Positions 17,164 to 26,332 are shown, numbered from the stretch's first letter. The stretch is DNA of 64,000 nucleotides from Taibaiella sp. (GCA_016786705.1 JAEUVV010000003.1:124001-188000), one strand, 5' to 3'. The notes: a model not told the origin generated them from the sequence alone. Translations and numbers: made by a program.

Positions 17164-18375
17164 TTATATAAAATTAGTCATGATCAGGTTCAGGTCGGTA
17201 TACTTCATATCAAAGCGCTTAGCGATATGCTGGTTGGTCACCAATCCTTTATATAAGTAAACCCCGTTCCGGATACCTTGTTTTGTTTTTAATACGTAGT
17301 CTACTCCTCCTTTTTCCGCGATATCCATTACTATAGGCATCAAGACATTGCTGATTGCCTTGGAAGCCGTTCTTGCTACACCGGAAGCTATATTAGGTAC
17401 ACAATAATGGATCACATCAAATTTTGAGAATACCGGGTTGTCATGCGTCGTCGGCCTTGAGGTTTCAATACAACCGCCACGGTCGATGCTGACATCAATA
17501 ATTACAGAGCCCGCTTTCATCAGGCCTACCATTTCTTCGGTCACTACCATCGGGGTCACCCCGTTAATAGGCTTCAGCGCGCCAATAACCACATCGGCTT
17601 TCGCCAGCGATTTCTTTAACTCGGGCGGGTCAATAACGGAAGTATATAAACGTCGCCCTACATTATTTTGCAAACGCATAAGGCGGTAAATAGAATTGTC
17701 AAATACTTTAACATCGGCGCCCAGCCCTAAAGCCGTACGTGTGGCGGACTCGCCCACAACGCCTGCGCCCAGGATAACTACCTGTGCCGGGGGAATACCG
17801 GAAATACCACCTAGCAGTATACCTACACCGTTATGGGAGTTGCTCAAGTATTTAGCCGCCTGGATAATGGCGGAGCTGCCCGCTATTTCACTCATGGTCC
17901 GTACAATAGGATAAGACCCGTTATCATCTTTTATAGAATCAAAAGCTATGGCTACGATCTGTTTCTTTACCAGCTTCTGGATCATTTCTGATTTTAAGAA
18001 GGGCAGGTGTACGGGGGAGATAACGACCTTTCCCGGCTGCAGGATATTAATTTCCTCATCCGATATCGGCGCCGATTTGATAATGATGTCAGAGCGGAAT
18101 ACTTCCGCTTTATCATAAACAATCTTGGCTCCGGCTTCACTGAAATCGGAATCTTTATAAAAAGCGTGCTCCCCGGCTTTGTGTTCCACTACAACCTCAT
18201 GCCCGTTCTGTATCAATACCGAAACCGCTTCCGGGGTAAGGGGAATACGATTTTCAGAAAAAGTATCTTCTTTCGGAATACCTATGAATAACTGCTTCCT
18301 TCGCGGAATAATTTCAATAGTTTCTTCTAAAGGTATGTAGGAAAAGGAGGAAGATATTTTTACTTTGCTGGACAT
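17164..18375 (-). CDS. ald: alanine dehydrogenase
   Basis: NAD-dependent enzyme for L-alanine + H2O to pyruvate + ammonia. 403 residues: an N-terminal catalytic domain starting IGIPKEDTFSENRIPLTPEAV (about 32-52) with the substrate Arg/Lys pattern, and a Rossmann domain with VVILGAGVVGESATRTALGLGADVKVFD (about 200-227). MVGLMKAGSVIIDVSIDRGGCIETSRPTTHDNPVF is the conserved stretch near the active site. A near-consensus TAACTTTC box lies about 30 bp upstream. Confidence 0.93.
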   Translation of the reverse strand: MSSKVKISSSFSYIPLEETIEIIPRRKQLFIGIPKEDTFSENRIPLTPEAVSVLIQNGHEVVVEHKAGEHAFYKDSDFSEAGAKIVYDKAEVFRSDIIIKSAPISDEEINILQPGKVVISPVHLPFLKSEMIQKLVKKQIVAIAFDSIKDDNGSYPIVRTMSEIAGSSAIIQAAKYLSNSHNGVGILLGGISGIPPAQVVILGAGVVGESATRTALGLGADVKVFDNSIYRLMRLQNNVGRRLYTSVIDPPELKKSLAKADVVIGALKPINGVTPMVVTEEMVGLMKAGSVIIDVSIDRGGCIETSRPTTHDNPVFSKFDVIHYCVPNIASGVARTASKAISNVLMPIVMDIAEKGGVDYVLKTKQGIRNGVYLYKGLVTNQHIAKRFDMKYTDLNLIMTNFI

Positions 18376-18515
18376 AATTTTGGTCTGTGGATATCGAAAG
18401 TTAAAAGTAAAGCCAATTTACAAATTTGGCAAGTATTTCAGTGTAATTTTATCATATTTTCAACAAAAGATCTTAGCTTTATTTTTATCTTCGCTTTAAT
18501 AAATACGACTTTACA

Positions 18516-19976
18516 TTGCTCAAGATAACTCAAAGCCAACGACTACTACAGAAACTTTCTCCACAACAGATTCAGTTTATTAAACTATTACAGGTGCCTA
18601 CAGCAAACCTTGAAGAAGCTATTGAGCATGAACTGGAAGTGAATCCGGCCCTGGAGATCGACCCGCAGACCAATACCACAGAAGACCCTTACGAATTTGC
18701 TAATGATACGGAACAGGAGAGCTCCAGTGAAGGCGGAGACGATACTGATGATATTTCTGACTACCTGAGAGATGAGAATGACAGCATGTCCGATTACCAT
18801 GTCAATGAGAACGGGGATGATGATGAAGACGACCGGGAATCCCCGGTGAGGCAGGAATCTACCTTTCACGACTATTTATTGAGCCAGATCGGCTTGTGGG
18901 ACCTGGATGAACAAGACACACGAATAGCAGAACAATTGATCGGCAGTATAGATGACGATGGCTACCTGAGAAGAGATGTGATGAGCATCGTAGACGACCT
19001 GGCCTTTAATGCCAATGTCTACGTCTCTGAAGCAGATATAGAAAATATTTTATTGAAAGTGCAGGAACTGGACCCGGCTGGTGTAGGCGCCGCCGACCTT
19101 CAGGAATGCCTGATGCTGCAATTAAAAAGACTGGAACAAACCAAACAGGTTACCGATGCCCGCCAGATCCTGCAGAAATACTTCGATGAGTTTACCAAGA
19201 AGCAATATGACCGCATCAAATCGCAATTGGGTTTAGATGACGAAGCCTTTAAAGCTGCCATACAGGTCATTATAAAATTAACGCCCAAGCCGGGCATGGC
19301 CTTCCATGATGGCTCTAAAGAAAACGGCTATATCATTCCGGACTTCTTTGTCTACAACAATAATGGTATCCTGGAACTAACCTTAAACTCCAGGAATGCG
19401 CCCACCTTAAGAATTTCAGACGAATACCGGGACATGCTGAAGGCCTATGATAAAGGCAGCATGAAAGATAAACAGCAGAAAGAAGCGGTCACCTTTATTA
19501 AGCAAAAACTGGATGCGGCCAAATGGTTTATTGACGCGATCAAGCAAAGACAGCATACCTTGTTGTATACGATGAAGTCCATAATGGATTACCAGAGCGA
19601 GTTCTTCTTTACCGGAAATGAATCTTCTTTAAAGCCAATGATCTTGAAAGATATCGCGGACAAGATCAATATGGACATTTCGACCGTGAGCAGGGTGGCC
19701 AACAGTAAATATGTACAGACCGAATACGGTACTTTCCTGTTGAAATACTTTTTCTCGGAATCTATTACCAATGAGGCGGGTGAAGAAGTATCCACCTACG
19801 AAGTGAAGAACCTTTTACAGGACCTGGTAAATAATGAAGATAAAAGCAATCCGCTATCCGATGAGCAGTTGATGGAACAGCTTGCCGAAAAAGGGTTTAA
19901 AGTGGCCAGGCGTACTATTGCCAAATACAGGGAACAGCTTCAGATTCCGGTAGCAAGACTGCGGAAACTGGCGTAA
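18516..19976 (+). CDS. rpoN: RNA polymerase sigma-54 factor
   Basis: 486 residues. Region I is Gln/Leu-rich (QSQRLLQKLSPQQIQFIKLLQ, 6-26) and contacts enhancer-binding activators; a long acidic Region II follows (about 52-115, many Asp/Glu). The core-binding and helix-turn-helix regions lead to the RpoN box ARRTIAKYRE (464-473), which reads the -24 element. No ATG is in frame at the start, so TTG at 18516 is used; it gives the family N-terminus. No activator gene is in the window. Confidence 0.95.
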   Translation: MLKITQSQRLLQKLSPQQIQFIKLLQVPTANLEEAIEHELEVNPALEIDPQTNTTEDPYEFANDTEQESSSEGGDDTDDISDYLRDENDSMSDYHVNENGDDDEDDRESPVRQESTFHDYLLSQIGLWDLDEQDTRIAEQLIGSIDDDGYLRRDVMSIVDDLAFNANVYVSEADIENILLKVQELDPAGVGAADLQECLMLQLKRLEQTKQVTDARQILQKYFDEFTKKQYDRIKSQLGLDDEAFKAAIQVIIKLTPKPGMAFHDGSKENGYIIPDFFVYNNNGILELTLNSRNAPTLRISDEYRDMLKAYDKGSMKDKQQKEAVTFIKQKLDAAKWFIDAIKQRQHTLLYTMKSIMDYQSEFFFTGNESSLKPMILKDIADKINMDISTVSRVANSKYVQTEYGTFLLKYFFSESITNEAGEEVSTYEVKNLLQDLVNNEDKSNPLSDEQLMEQLAEKGFKVARRTIAKYREQLQIPVARLRKLA

Positions 19977-20017
19977 AGAACTTGCAGTCAAATTTGCTAT
20001 TGGTAGTACATTATTTC

Positions 20018-20066
20018 AAGCACAAACGAAGAATAAGTATACTTTATGATAAAGTTTGCAAGCAAG
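20018..20066 (-). repeat. R5 repeat copy (GCACAAACGAAGAATAA type)
   Basis: GCACAAACGAAGAATAA (20021-20037), a variable spacer, then TTATGATAAAGTTTGCAAGCAA. The reverse complement recurs at 34093-34140 with a few changes. The two copies lie 14 kb apart in unrelated gaps. Confidence 0.55.
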
Positions 20067-20131
20067 GCTTTATAGTAAACTCGAGTAACCTCACAACAGC
20101 TTTGACAAATTCAGCCTGGGCACTGTAAAAG

Positions 20132-20352
20132 GAAGGATTAATTAATCCTTCTTTTGCCTTGATGCAAAAGAAGCAAAAAATCAAGGCTGTGAAAAAATTG
20201 GCTAAAAATAGCGTATGCAACCTCAAATTCGCCAAACTCGCCCAAAAAGTCACCCCATTAATCAGGCTTGTGCCCGGGCTCAGACAGTGGCGAATTTGCC
20301 TCCACATAGTGGAGGTCGGCTTAATACGCCATTTTTTTAACGCCATTTTTTC
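20132..20352 (+). repeat. R2 intergenic repeat, copy 1
   Basis: Starts with a perfect 20-bp palindrome (GAAGGATTAATTAATCCTTC, 20132-20151), then the block TTGATGCAAAAGAAG, AAAATCAAGGCTGTGAAAAA and ATTGGCTAAAAAT, a long inverted repeat with arms CAAATTCGCCA and TGGCGAATTTG, and a small hairpin CCTCCAC/GTGGAGG. The same order recurs at 25828-26035, and the first block at 24381-24450. ORFs in it on both strands are repeat by-products. Confidence 0.75.
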
Positions 20353-20538
20353 AAATGCCAGTCCACCTAAAAACTTTGTAAATAAAAATTAGCAATCTCA
20401 GCTCAAGCAACCATCAAATATTGGTTTGGTAAACCATTGAGCATGCTACCCATGTTTGAAATAGCTCATTTTTTATATGTGCTAGAAACCGTTATGCTGT
20501 CGATTTGCTTTGCAATGCTGTTGACCAGCGAACCTAAT

Positions 20539-20608
20539 CCGGAAATCATGTTGGCAATTGATTTCCGGGGTCCTTTTTGCTCCACTTTTTGGACAAGCAA
20601 AAAGTGGA
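20539..20608 (+). repeat. R1 intergenic repeat, copy C (3' half)
   Basis: Hairpin 1 arms CCGGAAATCA (20539-20548) and TGATTTCCGG (20559-20568): relative to other copies the innermost pair changes from G-C to A-T on both sides. Hairpin 2 is intact at 20581-20608. The upstream module has diverged. Lies between convergent rpoN and nadD. Confidence 0.8.
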
Positions 20609-20803
20609 AAAACTGCTTCTTTTAATGTCCTTAATGCTATTCAACAATCTAACTAATCAGACTTAAGAGAAGAGAATAATATCATCTCGGGAGTTTTACC
20701 AACCGTTTGAAATAAATAGTATAATGCTTACTGATAAAAATACCGTTAAGGAGGAAATAGCATAGCTTATATGTTCCTTTTTTATGCTCCAAGATTTTTC
20801 TGT

Positions 20804-21373
20804 TTATAAATAATACCGGTTCTCCTTGATATAATCAATCACTTCATCCGGCAAAAGGTACCTGATGCTCTTCTGTTCTCTGATCATCTGCCGGATCATC
20901 GTAGCCGATATTTCTATCAAAGGGGCGTTTAAAAGATAGGTCTGTTCAGAAAGCTTTTCAGTTACTTCATGTCCCGGCCTTTGATAAACAATCACCGGGT
21001 AATGTTTCAATAACTGTTCATAATTCTTCCAGCGCGGCAGGTTCTGGTAGCTGTCGCTACCCATGATCACCGAGAATTGCTCATGTGGAAATTTTTCCTG
21101 CAAATAGGTGAGGGTATCAATGGTATAGGAAGGTTTAGGTAAACCAAATTCTACATTACTCGCCCTGAATTTATTATTGCCTTTAATGGCTATTTCCACC
21201 AGGTGCAGGCGGTTGTATTCATTCAGCAGGGAGCTGGTCTGCTTTAATGGGTTATGCGGGGAAACTACGAACCAGATCTTATCTAAATGACTGTGCTCTA
21301 TAACGTAATTAGCTATGATTAAATGGCCTAAATGTATCGGGTTAAAACTTCCGAAATACAATCCTATATTCAC
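20804..21373 (-). CDS. nadD: nicotinate-nucleotide adenylyltransferase
   Basis: Adenylates nicotinate mononucleotide to deamido-NAD in NAD synthesis. 189 residues; the nucleotidyltransferase motif GSFNPIHLGH (8-17) opens the protein and the C-terminal ISATMIR (ISSTxIR-type, about 159-165) completes the active site. The start codon is GTG at 21373. It follows feoA by 54 bp and is probably transcribed from the same promoter. Confidence 0.93.
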   Translation of the reverse strand: MNIGLYFGSFNPIHLGHLIIANYVIEHSHLDKIWFVVSPHNPLKQTSSLLNEYNRLHLVEIAIKGNNKFRASNVEFGLPKPSYTIDTLTYLQEKFPHEQFSVIMGSDSYQNLPRWKNYEQLLKHYPVIVYQRPGHEVTEKLSEQTYLLNAPLIEISATMIRQMIREQKSIRYLLPDEVIDYIKENRYYL

Positions 21374-21427
21374 TATAAAAACACTTAAATTGATTAAAAA
21401 TTATCCAGGCGGTTTGCACCCGGGCTA

Positions 21428-21649
21428 CTACAGTTCCACCCAGATATGCGCCGCATCTGTTTTACGGATACTTAATACATAGCCGGCCACCTGTACGGCA
21501 ATAGGATCACCAAAGGGCGCAATATGAGTTACCTGTACAGGCTTGCCGGTGATAAACCCCATCTCCATCAGCTGGACAGCAAATGGCCCTTCCTCTATTT
21601 TTTTTATCACTCCTTTTTGCCCTTTTACTAAGTCTGATAAACGCATCAT
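21428..21649 (-). CDS. feoA: FeoA domain protein
   Basis: 73 residues from ATG at 21649. An SH3-like FeoA domain fills it: GQKGVIKKIEEGPFAVQLMEMGFITGKPVQVTHIAPFGDPIAVQVAGYVLSIRK with the LMEMG motif. FeoA normally assists FeoB in ferrous iron uptake, but no feoB is adjacent. A longer ORF from 21721 exists, but a TAAATTTG box inside it (21667-21674) indicates the shorter start. Divergent from manC. Confidence 0.82.
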   Translation of the reverse strand: MMRLSDLVKGQKGVIKKIEEGPFAVQLMEMGFITGKPVQVTHIAPFGDPIAVQVAGYVLSIRKTDAAHIWVEL

Positions 21650-21666
21650 CACCGCTATTTTGTTGG

Positions 21667-21674
21667 CAAATTTA
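21667..21674 (-). promoter_or_regulatory. TAAATTTG -7 element of feoA(-nadD)
   Basis: Exact TAnnTTTG on the minus strand, 17 bp before the chosen feoA ATG. Confidence 0.55.
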
Positions 21675-21768
21675 CCCGTATTTATTCGCTCTGCCAATCC
21701 AAGAGACAAATTTGTCGTCATTTTTTTTTAATTTCGCCGCTAGCAGCAAAATACTGTAAAAAATATAA

Positions 21769-22854
21769 ATGAGTATTCAGAATAACTATGTGGCCATTAT
21801 GGCCGGCGGTATTGGAAGCAGGTTTTGGCCCGAAAGCCGCCAGAACTTACCCAAGCAATTCCTGGATATCTTGGGAACTGGTCGCACCTTCATTCAGGAT
21901 ACTTATGCCCGTTTTAAAGATATTTGTCCTAAGGAAAATATCTTTGTGGTTACCCACCATTCCTACGAACATCTTGTGAAAGAGCAGTTACCCGAACTGC
22001 CAGAAAGCAATATTATCAAAGAACCTTTCCGGAAAAACACGGCCCCTGCGGCAGCCTATGTTACCTATAAGCTCCAGGCCTTAAATCCTAAAGCAAACAT
22101 TATCCTGGCACCGGCAGATCACCTGATCCTGGACCAGCGTAATTTCGAGATAAAAGCCTTCCAGGGCCTGGACTATGCCTCCAGGAACGATGCGATATTG
22201 ACCTTCGGGATACAACCGACGCGGCCGGATACCGGCTATGGCTATATTCAATATGCCAAAGATCAGCTCGAAGACGGCATCGCGAAAGTGATCGTATTTA
22301 CAGAAAAACCTAATCTTGACCTGGCCCGGGTATTTTTATCCTCCGGTGATTTTGTATGGAATTCCGGCATTTTTGTATGGAATGTAGATACCTTTACCAA
22401 AGCATTTAAAGAATACCAGCCGGAAATGGCCGAAGTATTTGAGCAAGGCAGGAACGCCTATAATACGCCTAAAGAATACGCGACCATGGAACGGCTATAT
22501 ACGCAGACGACCAACCTGTCGATAGACTACGGCCTGATGGAAAAAGCAAAAAATGTTTTTGTGATTCCTTCTAATTTCGGCTGGAGCGATCTCGGCACCT
22601 GGGAGTCGGCTTATGAGCATTCGGCAAAAGATTATTTAGGAAACGCAAGCAATCAAAAAAGTGTTTTTATCGTGGACGCGGCCAATTGCATGGTGAAATC
22701 CAGTGCGAACAAACTGGTGGTATTGCAGGGCTTGCAGGACTATATTGTCGTAGATACCCTGGATGTTTTACTGATTTGCGAAAGAAGCCAGGAGCAACAA
22801 ATAAAAGAATATGTTGCCGAAATAAAACGCAACCTTGGCGAGAAATATTTGTAA
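21769..22854 (+). CDS. manC: mannose-1-phosphate guanylyltransferase
   Basis: Makes GDP-mannose from mannose-1-phosphate and GTP for surface glycans. 361 residues; the nucleotide-binding signature MAGGIGSRFWPESRQNLPKQF (11-31) is exact, followed by ILAPADHLI and FVWNSGIFVW. The single-domain length means no fused isomerase (the ManC/AlgA C-terminal cupin is absent). A near-consensus TAATTTCG box lies at 21729-21736. First gene of a probable operon with pyrH (29 bp gap) and nth. Confidence 0.92.
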   Translation: MSIQNNYVAIMAGGIGSRFWPESRQNLPKQFLDILGTGRTFIQDTYARFKDICPKENIFVVTHHSYEHLVKEQLPELPESNIIKEPFRKNTAPAAAYVTYKLQALNPKANIILAPADHLILDQRNFEIKAFQGLDYASRNDAILTFGIQPTRPDTGYGYIQYAKDQLEDGIAKVIVFTEKPNLDLARVFLSSGDFVWNSGIFVWNVDTFTKAFKEYQPEMAEVFEQGRNAYNTPKEYATMERLYTQTTNLSIDYGLMEKAKNVFVIPSNFGWSDLGTWESAYEHSAKDYLGNASNQKSVFIVDAANCMVKSSANKLVVLQGLQDYIVVDTLDVLLICERSQEQQIKEYVAEIKRNLGEKYL

Positions 22855-22883
22855 GAAAAACAATTAAGAATAAAAAATAAACA

Positions 22884-23600
22884 ATGCTTCCAAAATTTAA
22901 AAGAGTATTAGTAAAGCTTTCCGGCGAATCGCTAATGGGCGACAAAAACTATGGTTTAGACTCTAAGATGTTAGGTGCTTATGCCCAGGATATTAAAGAG
23001 GTTGTAGAACTGGGTGTTGAAGTAGCGGTAGTCATAGGCGGTGGTAATATTTACCGGGGTATGAACGAGAGCGAAACCGGTATCGAGCGGGCACATGGCG
23101 ATTACATGGGTATGCTGGCCACGGTCATTAACGGTATGGCATTACAGGCTTCTTTAGAAAAAATAGGCGTAAAAACCCGCCTGCAATCTGCCCTGGTTAT
23201 GGACCAGGTTGCAGAACCCTATATCCGCCGCAGGGCGATCCGCCACCTGGAAAAGGGCAGGGTAGTGATCTTTGGTGCCGGTACGGGAAATCCTTATTTT
23301 ACTACCGATACCGCCGGTTCCCTGAGAGCGATCGAGATCAATGCTGATGTGATCCTGAAAGGTACCCGCGTTGACGGTATTTACACGGAAGATCCTGAAA
23401 AAAACCCGGAAGCGACCCGCTACGAAAAAATCACTTTTGATGAAGTGATCGCGAAAGGCCTGGCCGTTATGGACCTGACCGCGTTTACTCTTTGTAAAGA
23501 GAATGACCTGCCGATTATTGTTTTCGATATGAACAAAAAAGGCAACCTGTCTGAAGTAGTTTCCGGTAAAAATGTAGGTACTATTGTTCAGAGCAAATAA
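22884..23600 (+). CDS. pyrH: uridylate kinase
   Basis: Phosphorylates UMP to UDP in pyrimidine synthesis. 238 residues of the amino-acid kinase fold: [13 protein letters not shown] (6-18), [11 protein letters not shown] (about 49-59) and the C-terminal [25 protein letters not shown], all typical of bacterial PyrH. Sits 29 bp after manC and 37 bp before nth. Confidence 0.96.
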   Translation: MLPKFKRVLVKLSGESLMGDKNYGLDSKMLGAYAQDIKEVVELGVEVAVVIGGGNIYRGMNESETGIERAHGDYMGMLATVINGMALQASLEKIGVKTRLQSALVMDQVAEPYIRRRAIRHLEKGRVVIFGAGTGNPYFTTDTAGSLRAIEINADVILKGTRVDGIYTEDPEKNPEATRYEKITFDEVIAKGLAVMDLTAFTLCKENDLPIIVFDMNKKGNLSEVVSGKNVGTIVQSK

Positions 23601-23637
23601 TTCAAATTTATAAGCTAAACAGCTTACTTAAATAGAA

Positions 23638-24285
23638 ATGACTAAAAAAGACCGCTACCAGTTTGTGATTGATTATTTTTCTGAGCACGCTCCCGATGCG
23701 GAGACGGAACTGCTCTATGATAATCCTTATCAACTATTGGTAGCGGTTATTTTATCGGCCCAATGTACCGATAAAAGGGTCAACCTGACCACGCCTGCGA
23801 TCTTTGCACAATATCCCGATGCCGAAAGCCTCTCCAAAGCCACTTTTGACGAACTCTTCCCGCTTATCCGCAGTATCAGTTATCCTAACAATAAAACCAA
23901 ACACCTGATCGGCATGGCCCATATGTTGGTCCATGACTTCAACAGCGAGGTGCCCCTTACGGTAGCCGAACTCATCAAATTGCCGGGTGTAGGCCGGAAA
24001 ACGGCCAATGTGATTACCTCCGTTATCGACAACCAGCCTAATATGGCAGTAGATACGCATGTATTCCGGGTATCGGCCCGCATAGGCCTGACCACCAATG
24101 CTAAAACGCCGCTGCAAGCTGAGTTACAGCTGATCAAACATTTCCCCAAAGAGCTGATCCATAAAGCGCATCACTGGCTGATCCTGCACGGCCGCTATAT
24201 TTGCCTGGCCCGTACCCCCAAATGTGAGCAATGCGGTATTACGCAAGCCTGTAAGTATTATGCGCAGCATTTTGCGAAAAGCTAG
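23638..24285 (+). CDS. nth: endonuclease III
   Basis: Base-excision repair glycosylase/AP lyase for oxidised pyrimidines. 215 residues. The helix-hairpin-helix LPGVGRKTANV carries catalytic Lys121, and VDTHVFRVSARIG carries Asp139. The C-terminal CLARTPKCEQCGITQAC has the Cys-X6-Cys-X2-Cys-X5-Cys arrangement for a 4Fe-4S cluster. Last gene of the manC-pyrH-nth group; the 2-kb repeat cluster follows. Confidence 0.96.
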   Translation: MTKKDRYQFVIDYFSEHAPDAETELLYDNPYQLLVAVILSAQCTDKRVNLTTPAIFAQYPDAESLSKATFDELFPLIRSISYPNNKTKHLIGMAHMLVHDFNSEVPLTVAELIKLPGVGRKTANVITSVIDNQPNMAVDTHVFRVSARIGLTTNAKTPLQAELQLIKHFPKELIHKAHHWLILHGRYICLARTPKCEQCGITQACKYYAQHFAKS

Positions 24286-24380
24286 AAGCAGGCCTGTAAC
24301 GCAGACTTCCCTTATAATACCTTTCCTTATACAGCTTTTTTTGAAATACGTCTTGTATAGTCATTTACCTTAATTTATTT

Positions 24381-24450
24381 TCTTTTGCCTTGATGCAAAG
24401 AACCAAAAGATCAGGGCTGTGAAAAAATTGGCTAAAAATGGTGCAGGTAT
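24381..24450 (+). repeat. R2 intergenic repeat, copy 2 (5' part only)
   Basis: CTTTTGCCTTGATGCAAAG, then AGGGCTGTGAAAAAATTGGC, matching the opening block of the R2 copies at 20132 and 25828; the long inverted repeat is missing. Confidence 0.7.
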
Positions 24451-24501
24451 CCTAAACCCCAATTCTATTCTTACCAATTCCCGTTAAATATAGACGATTA
24501 C

Positions 24502-24805
24502 GCTCAATTCTTGCCATATTTCGACGGAACTCAATGTAACAAGAATTTTAGCTTTTGAAAATGCTCATTAAAGAAACTGAAATAAAGATATTACAGTGCC
24601 AGACAATTATTTTCCACAGCTGAATCGCCAAGCACACCGGTTAATAGATATTCCAACCGAAAATCGCCTCTGCAACCGATTTTCGGGGTCCTTTTTGCTC
24701 CACTTTTTGGACAAGCAAAAGGTAGCAAAGCATTCACTGATGTTTTTATTGCGTTCTTTGGCACTGATAAATGCTAAAAACTTTTGTATAACCAAAAGTG
24801 GAAAA
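24502..24805 (+). repeat. R1 intergenic repeat, copy D, interrupted
   Basis: Full-length R1: CTCAATTCTTGCC block, hairpin 1 with CCGAAAATCG (24657-24666) and CGATTTTCGG (24677-24686), then the left arm of hairpin 2 (24699-24709). The right arm is split: about 70 bp (roughly 24721-24790) are inserted before AAAAGTGGA. The insert includes TTTTTATTGCGTTCTTTGG and GATAAATGCTAA, resembling the insert in copy I. Confidence 0.75.
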
Positions 24806-24885
24806 GAGATTCAATGCCTAATTAATACAAAATACAAAGCTTGCTGGTGATAGCACCAGCAAGGGCAGGAATTTAGGATTTTGGA

Positions 24886-25050
24886 AATGCTCATTAGAGC
24901 AACTACCATAAAGATAATAGTACCAGGTAATTATATTCCACAGCTGACTGGCCAAGCACAATGCTCAATAGATATTCCAACCGAAAATCGCCTCTGCAAC
25001 CGATTTTCGGGGTCTTTTTTGCTCCACTTTTTGGACAAGCAAAAAGTGGA
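24886..25050 (+). repeat. R1 intergenic repeat, copy E
   Basis: Hairpin 1 arms 24981-24990 and 25001-25010 (CCGAAAATCG/CGATTTTCGG), a T6 run, then intact hairpin 2 (25023-25050). Followed directly by an R4 module. Confidence 0.82.
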
Positions 25051-25055
25051 AAAAG

Positions 25056-25172
25056 AATCTGCTGTTCGGCCTATTAGCAAAGCGCATGTCGAAAAAGATA
25101 GCAAAAGATTTAAAATCCCATTTTATTTACAAATTTGGGATGCCCTAACGGAACATCCCGAACAGCGAGAGG
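25056..25172 (+). repeat. R4 module, copy 1
   Basis: Bounded by GCTGTTCGG (near 25059) and CCGAACAGC (near 25158), perfect 9-bp inverted arms. Between them are CCTATTAGCAAAGC, an imperfect hairpin around ATCCC...GGGAT and a small hairpin GGGATG/CATCCC. The same arrangement follows R1 copy H. Confidence 0.65.
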
Positions 25173-25191
25173 AATATAGACAAATTTAAGG

Positions 25192-25417
25192 CTCAATTCT
25201 TATCGCATTTCGACGGGGCTCAATGTGACAATAATTTTGGCTTTTAGTAATTCTCTTTAAGAGACAGTTATAAAATAGATAGTGCAGTTCCTGGAAACTA
25301 TATTCCACAGCTGAATCGCCAAGCACACCGGTTAATAGATATTCCAACCGAAAATCGCCTCTGCAACCGATTTTCGGGGTCTTTTTTGCTCCACTTTTTG
25401 GACAAGCAAAAAGTGGA
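25192..25417 (+). repeat. R1 intergenic repeat, copy F
   Basis: Full copy: CTCAATTCTTATCGCATTTC block, hairpin 1 (25348-25357 with 25368-25377), T6, hairpin 2 (25390-25417). Very similar to copy G in its first 130 bp. Confidence 0.83.
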
Positions 25418-25549
25418 AAAGAAATAACTCCACAAGCGGCAGCCTCACAGTTGTTAAAGTAAAAGATTAGGTTACTACATTGTTCCAGCAGGACTCACTT
25501 GTAACTATTATTCTTCTCTTAGTACTTCGAATAAGAGACAAATCTAACG

Positions 25550-25770
25550 CTCAATTCTTATCGCATTTCGACGGAGCTCAATGTGACAAGAATTTTGGCT
25601 TTTAGTAATTCTCTTTAAGAGACTTTTATAAAATAGATAGTACAGTTCCTGGAAACTATATTCCACAGCTAACCTGGCCTTGCACACAGTTCAATAGATA
25701 TTCCCACCGAAAATCGGTTGACAAGTCGATTTCCGGGGTCCTTTTTGCTCCACTTTTTGGACAAACAAAA
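25550..25770 (+). repeat. R1 intergenic repeat, copy G
   Basis: Full copy with changed hairpin 1: arms CCGAAAATCG (25707-25716) and CGATTTCCGG (25727-25736), which leaves one A-C mismatch, and a different loop. Hairpin 2 loses its right arm (ACAAAAGGTAGC instead of GCAAAAAGTGG), as in copy D. Confidence 0.78.
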
Positions 25771-25827
25771 GGTAGCGAAGAATCATTCAACGATTTAGCA
25801 AAGCATTGTCAAGTGCTTTTTATATGT

Positions 25828-26035
25828 TCTTTTGTCTTGATACAAAAGAACGAAAAAATCAAGGCTGTGAAAAAATTGGCTAAAAATCGTGCCGCGAACC
25901 TCAAATTCGCCAAACTCGCCCGAAACTTCTTCGGGTATGTGAAACAATAAAAGGCTCAGACAGGGCGAATTTCCCTCCGCAAAGCGAAGGCCAGCTCCCT
26001 GCCCAATTTTCTTAACGCCATTTCTTCAAAGGCCA
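25828..26035 (+). repeat. R2 intergenic repeat, copy 3
   Basis: TTGTCTTGATACAAAAGAAC, AAAATCAAGGCTGTGAAAAA, ATTGGCTAAAAAT, then inverted arms CAAATTCGCC and GGGCGAATTT, and the small hairpin CCTCCGC/GCGAAGG. Same order as the copy at 20132, with matching changes in the hairpins. Confidence 0.75.
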
Positions 26036-26100
26036 ATCTTCAAAAAGAATTGCTATTCATTAGTTAAAGAATAGCCTGCTAAAGCGACCATTCAAACGCT

Positions 26101-26206
26101 AACCTGGCCAAGCACATAGCTCAATAGATATTCCAACCGAAAATCGCCTCTGCAACCGATTTTCGGGGTCCTTTTTGCTCCACTTTTTGGACAAGCAAAA
26201 AGTGGA
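26101..26206 (+). repeat. R1 intergenic repeat, copy H
   Basis: Hairpin 1 (26137-26146 with 26157-26166) and hairpin 2 (26179-26206) intact; the 5' module is missing. Confidence 0.82.
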
Positions 26207-26213
26207 AAAGAAT

Positions 26214-26326
26214 CTGCTGTTCAACCTATTAGCAAAGCACATGTCGAAAAAATAATAAAACAGGATTTACAATCCTGCTTTATTACCAATCTGGGATGCC
26301 TTAACGGAACATCCCGAACAGCGTGA
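26214..26326 (+). repeat. R4 module, copy 2
   Basis: GCTGTTC ... GAACAGC boundaries as in 25056-25172, but the inner hairpin is different: arms ATAAAACAGGATT and AATCCTGCTTTAT with a 3-nt loop, one mismatch, near 26258-26286. Confidence 0.62.
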
Positions 26327-26332
26327 ACAAAA

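Noticed and set aside
20044..20625. Overlapping ORFs on both strands as genes
   Set aside because: Fully inside R2 and R1 repeats; no start context and the peptides change frame among copies.
24755..24772. Sigma-54 promoter (TGGCAC near 24755) because rpoN is present
   Set aside because: The -12 half (TTGC) is missing at the right distance, and no gene follows.
24596..25189. ORFs of 84 and 102 residues after nth
   Set aside because: They cover R1/R4 repeats, ending in the hairpin-2 sequence.
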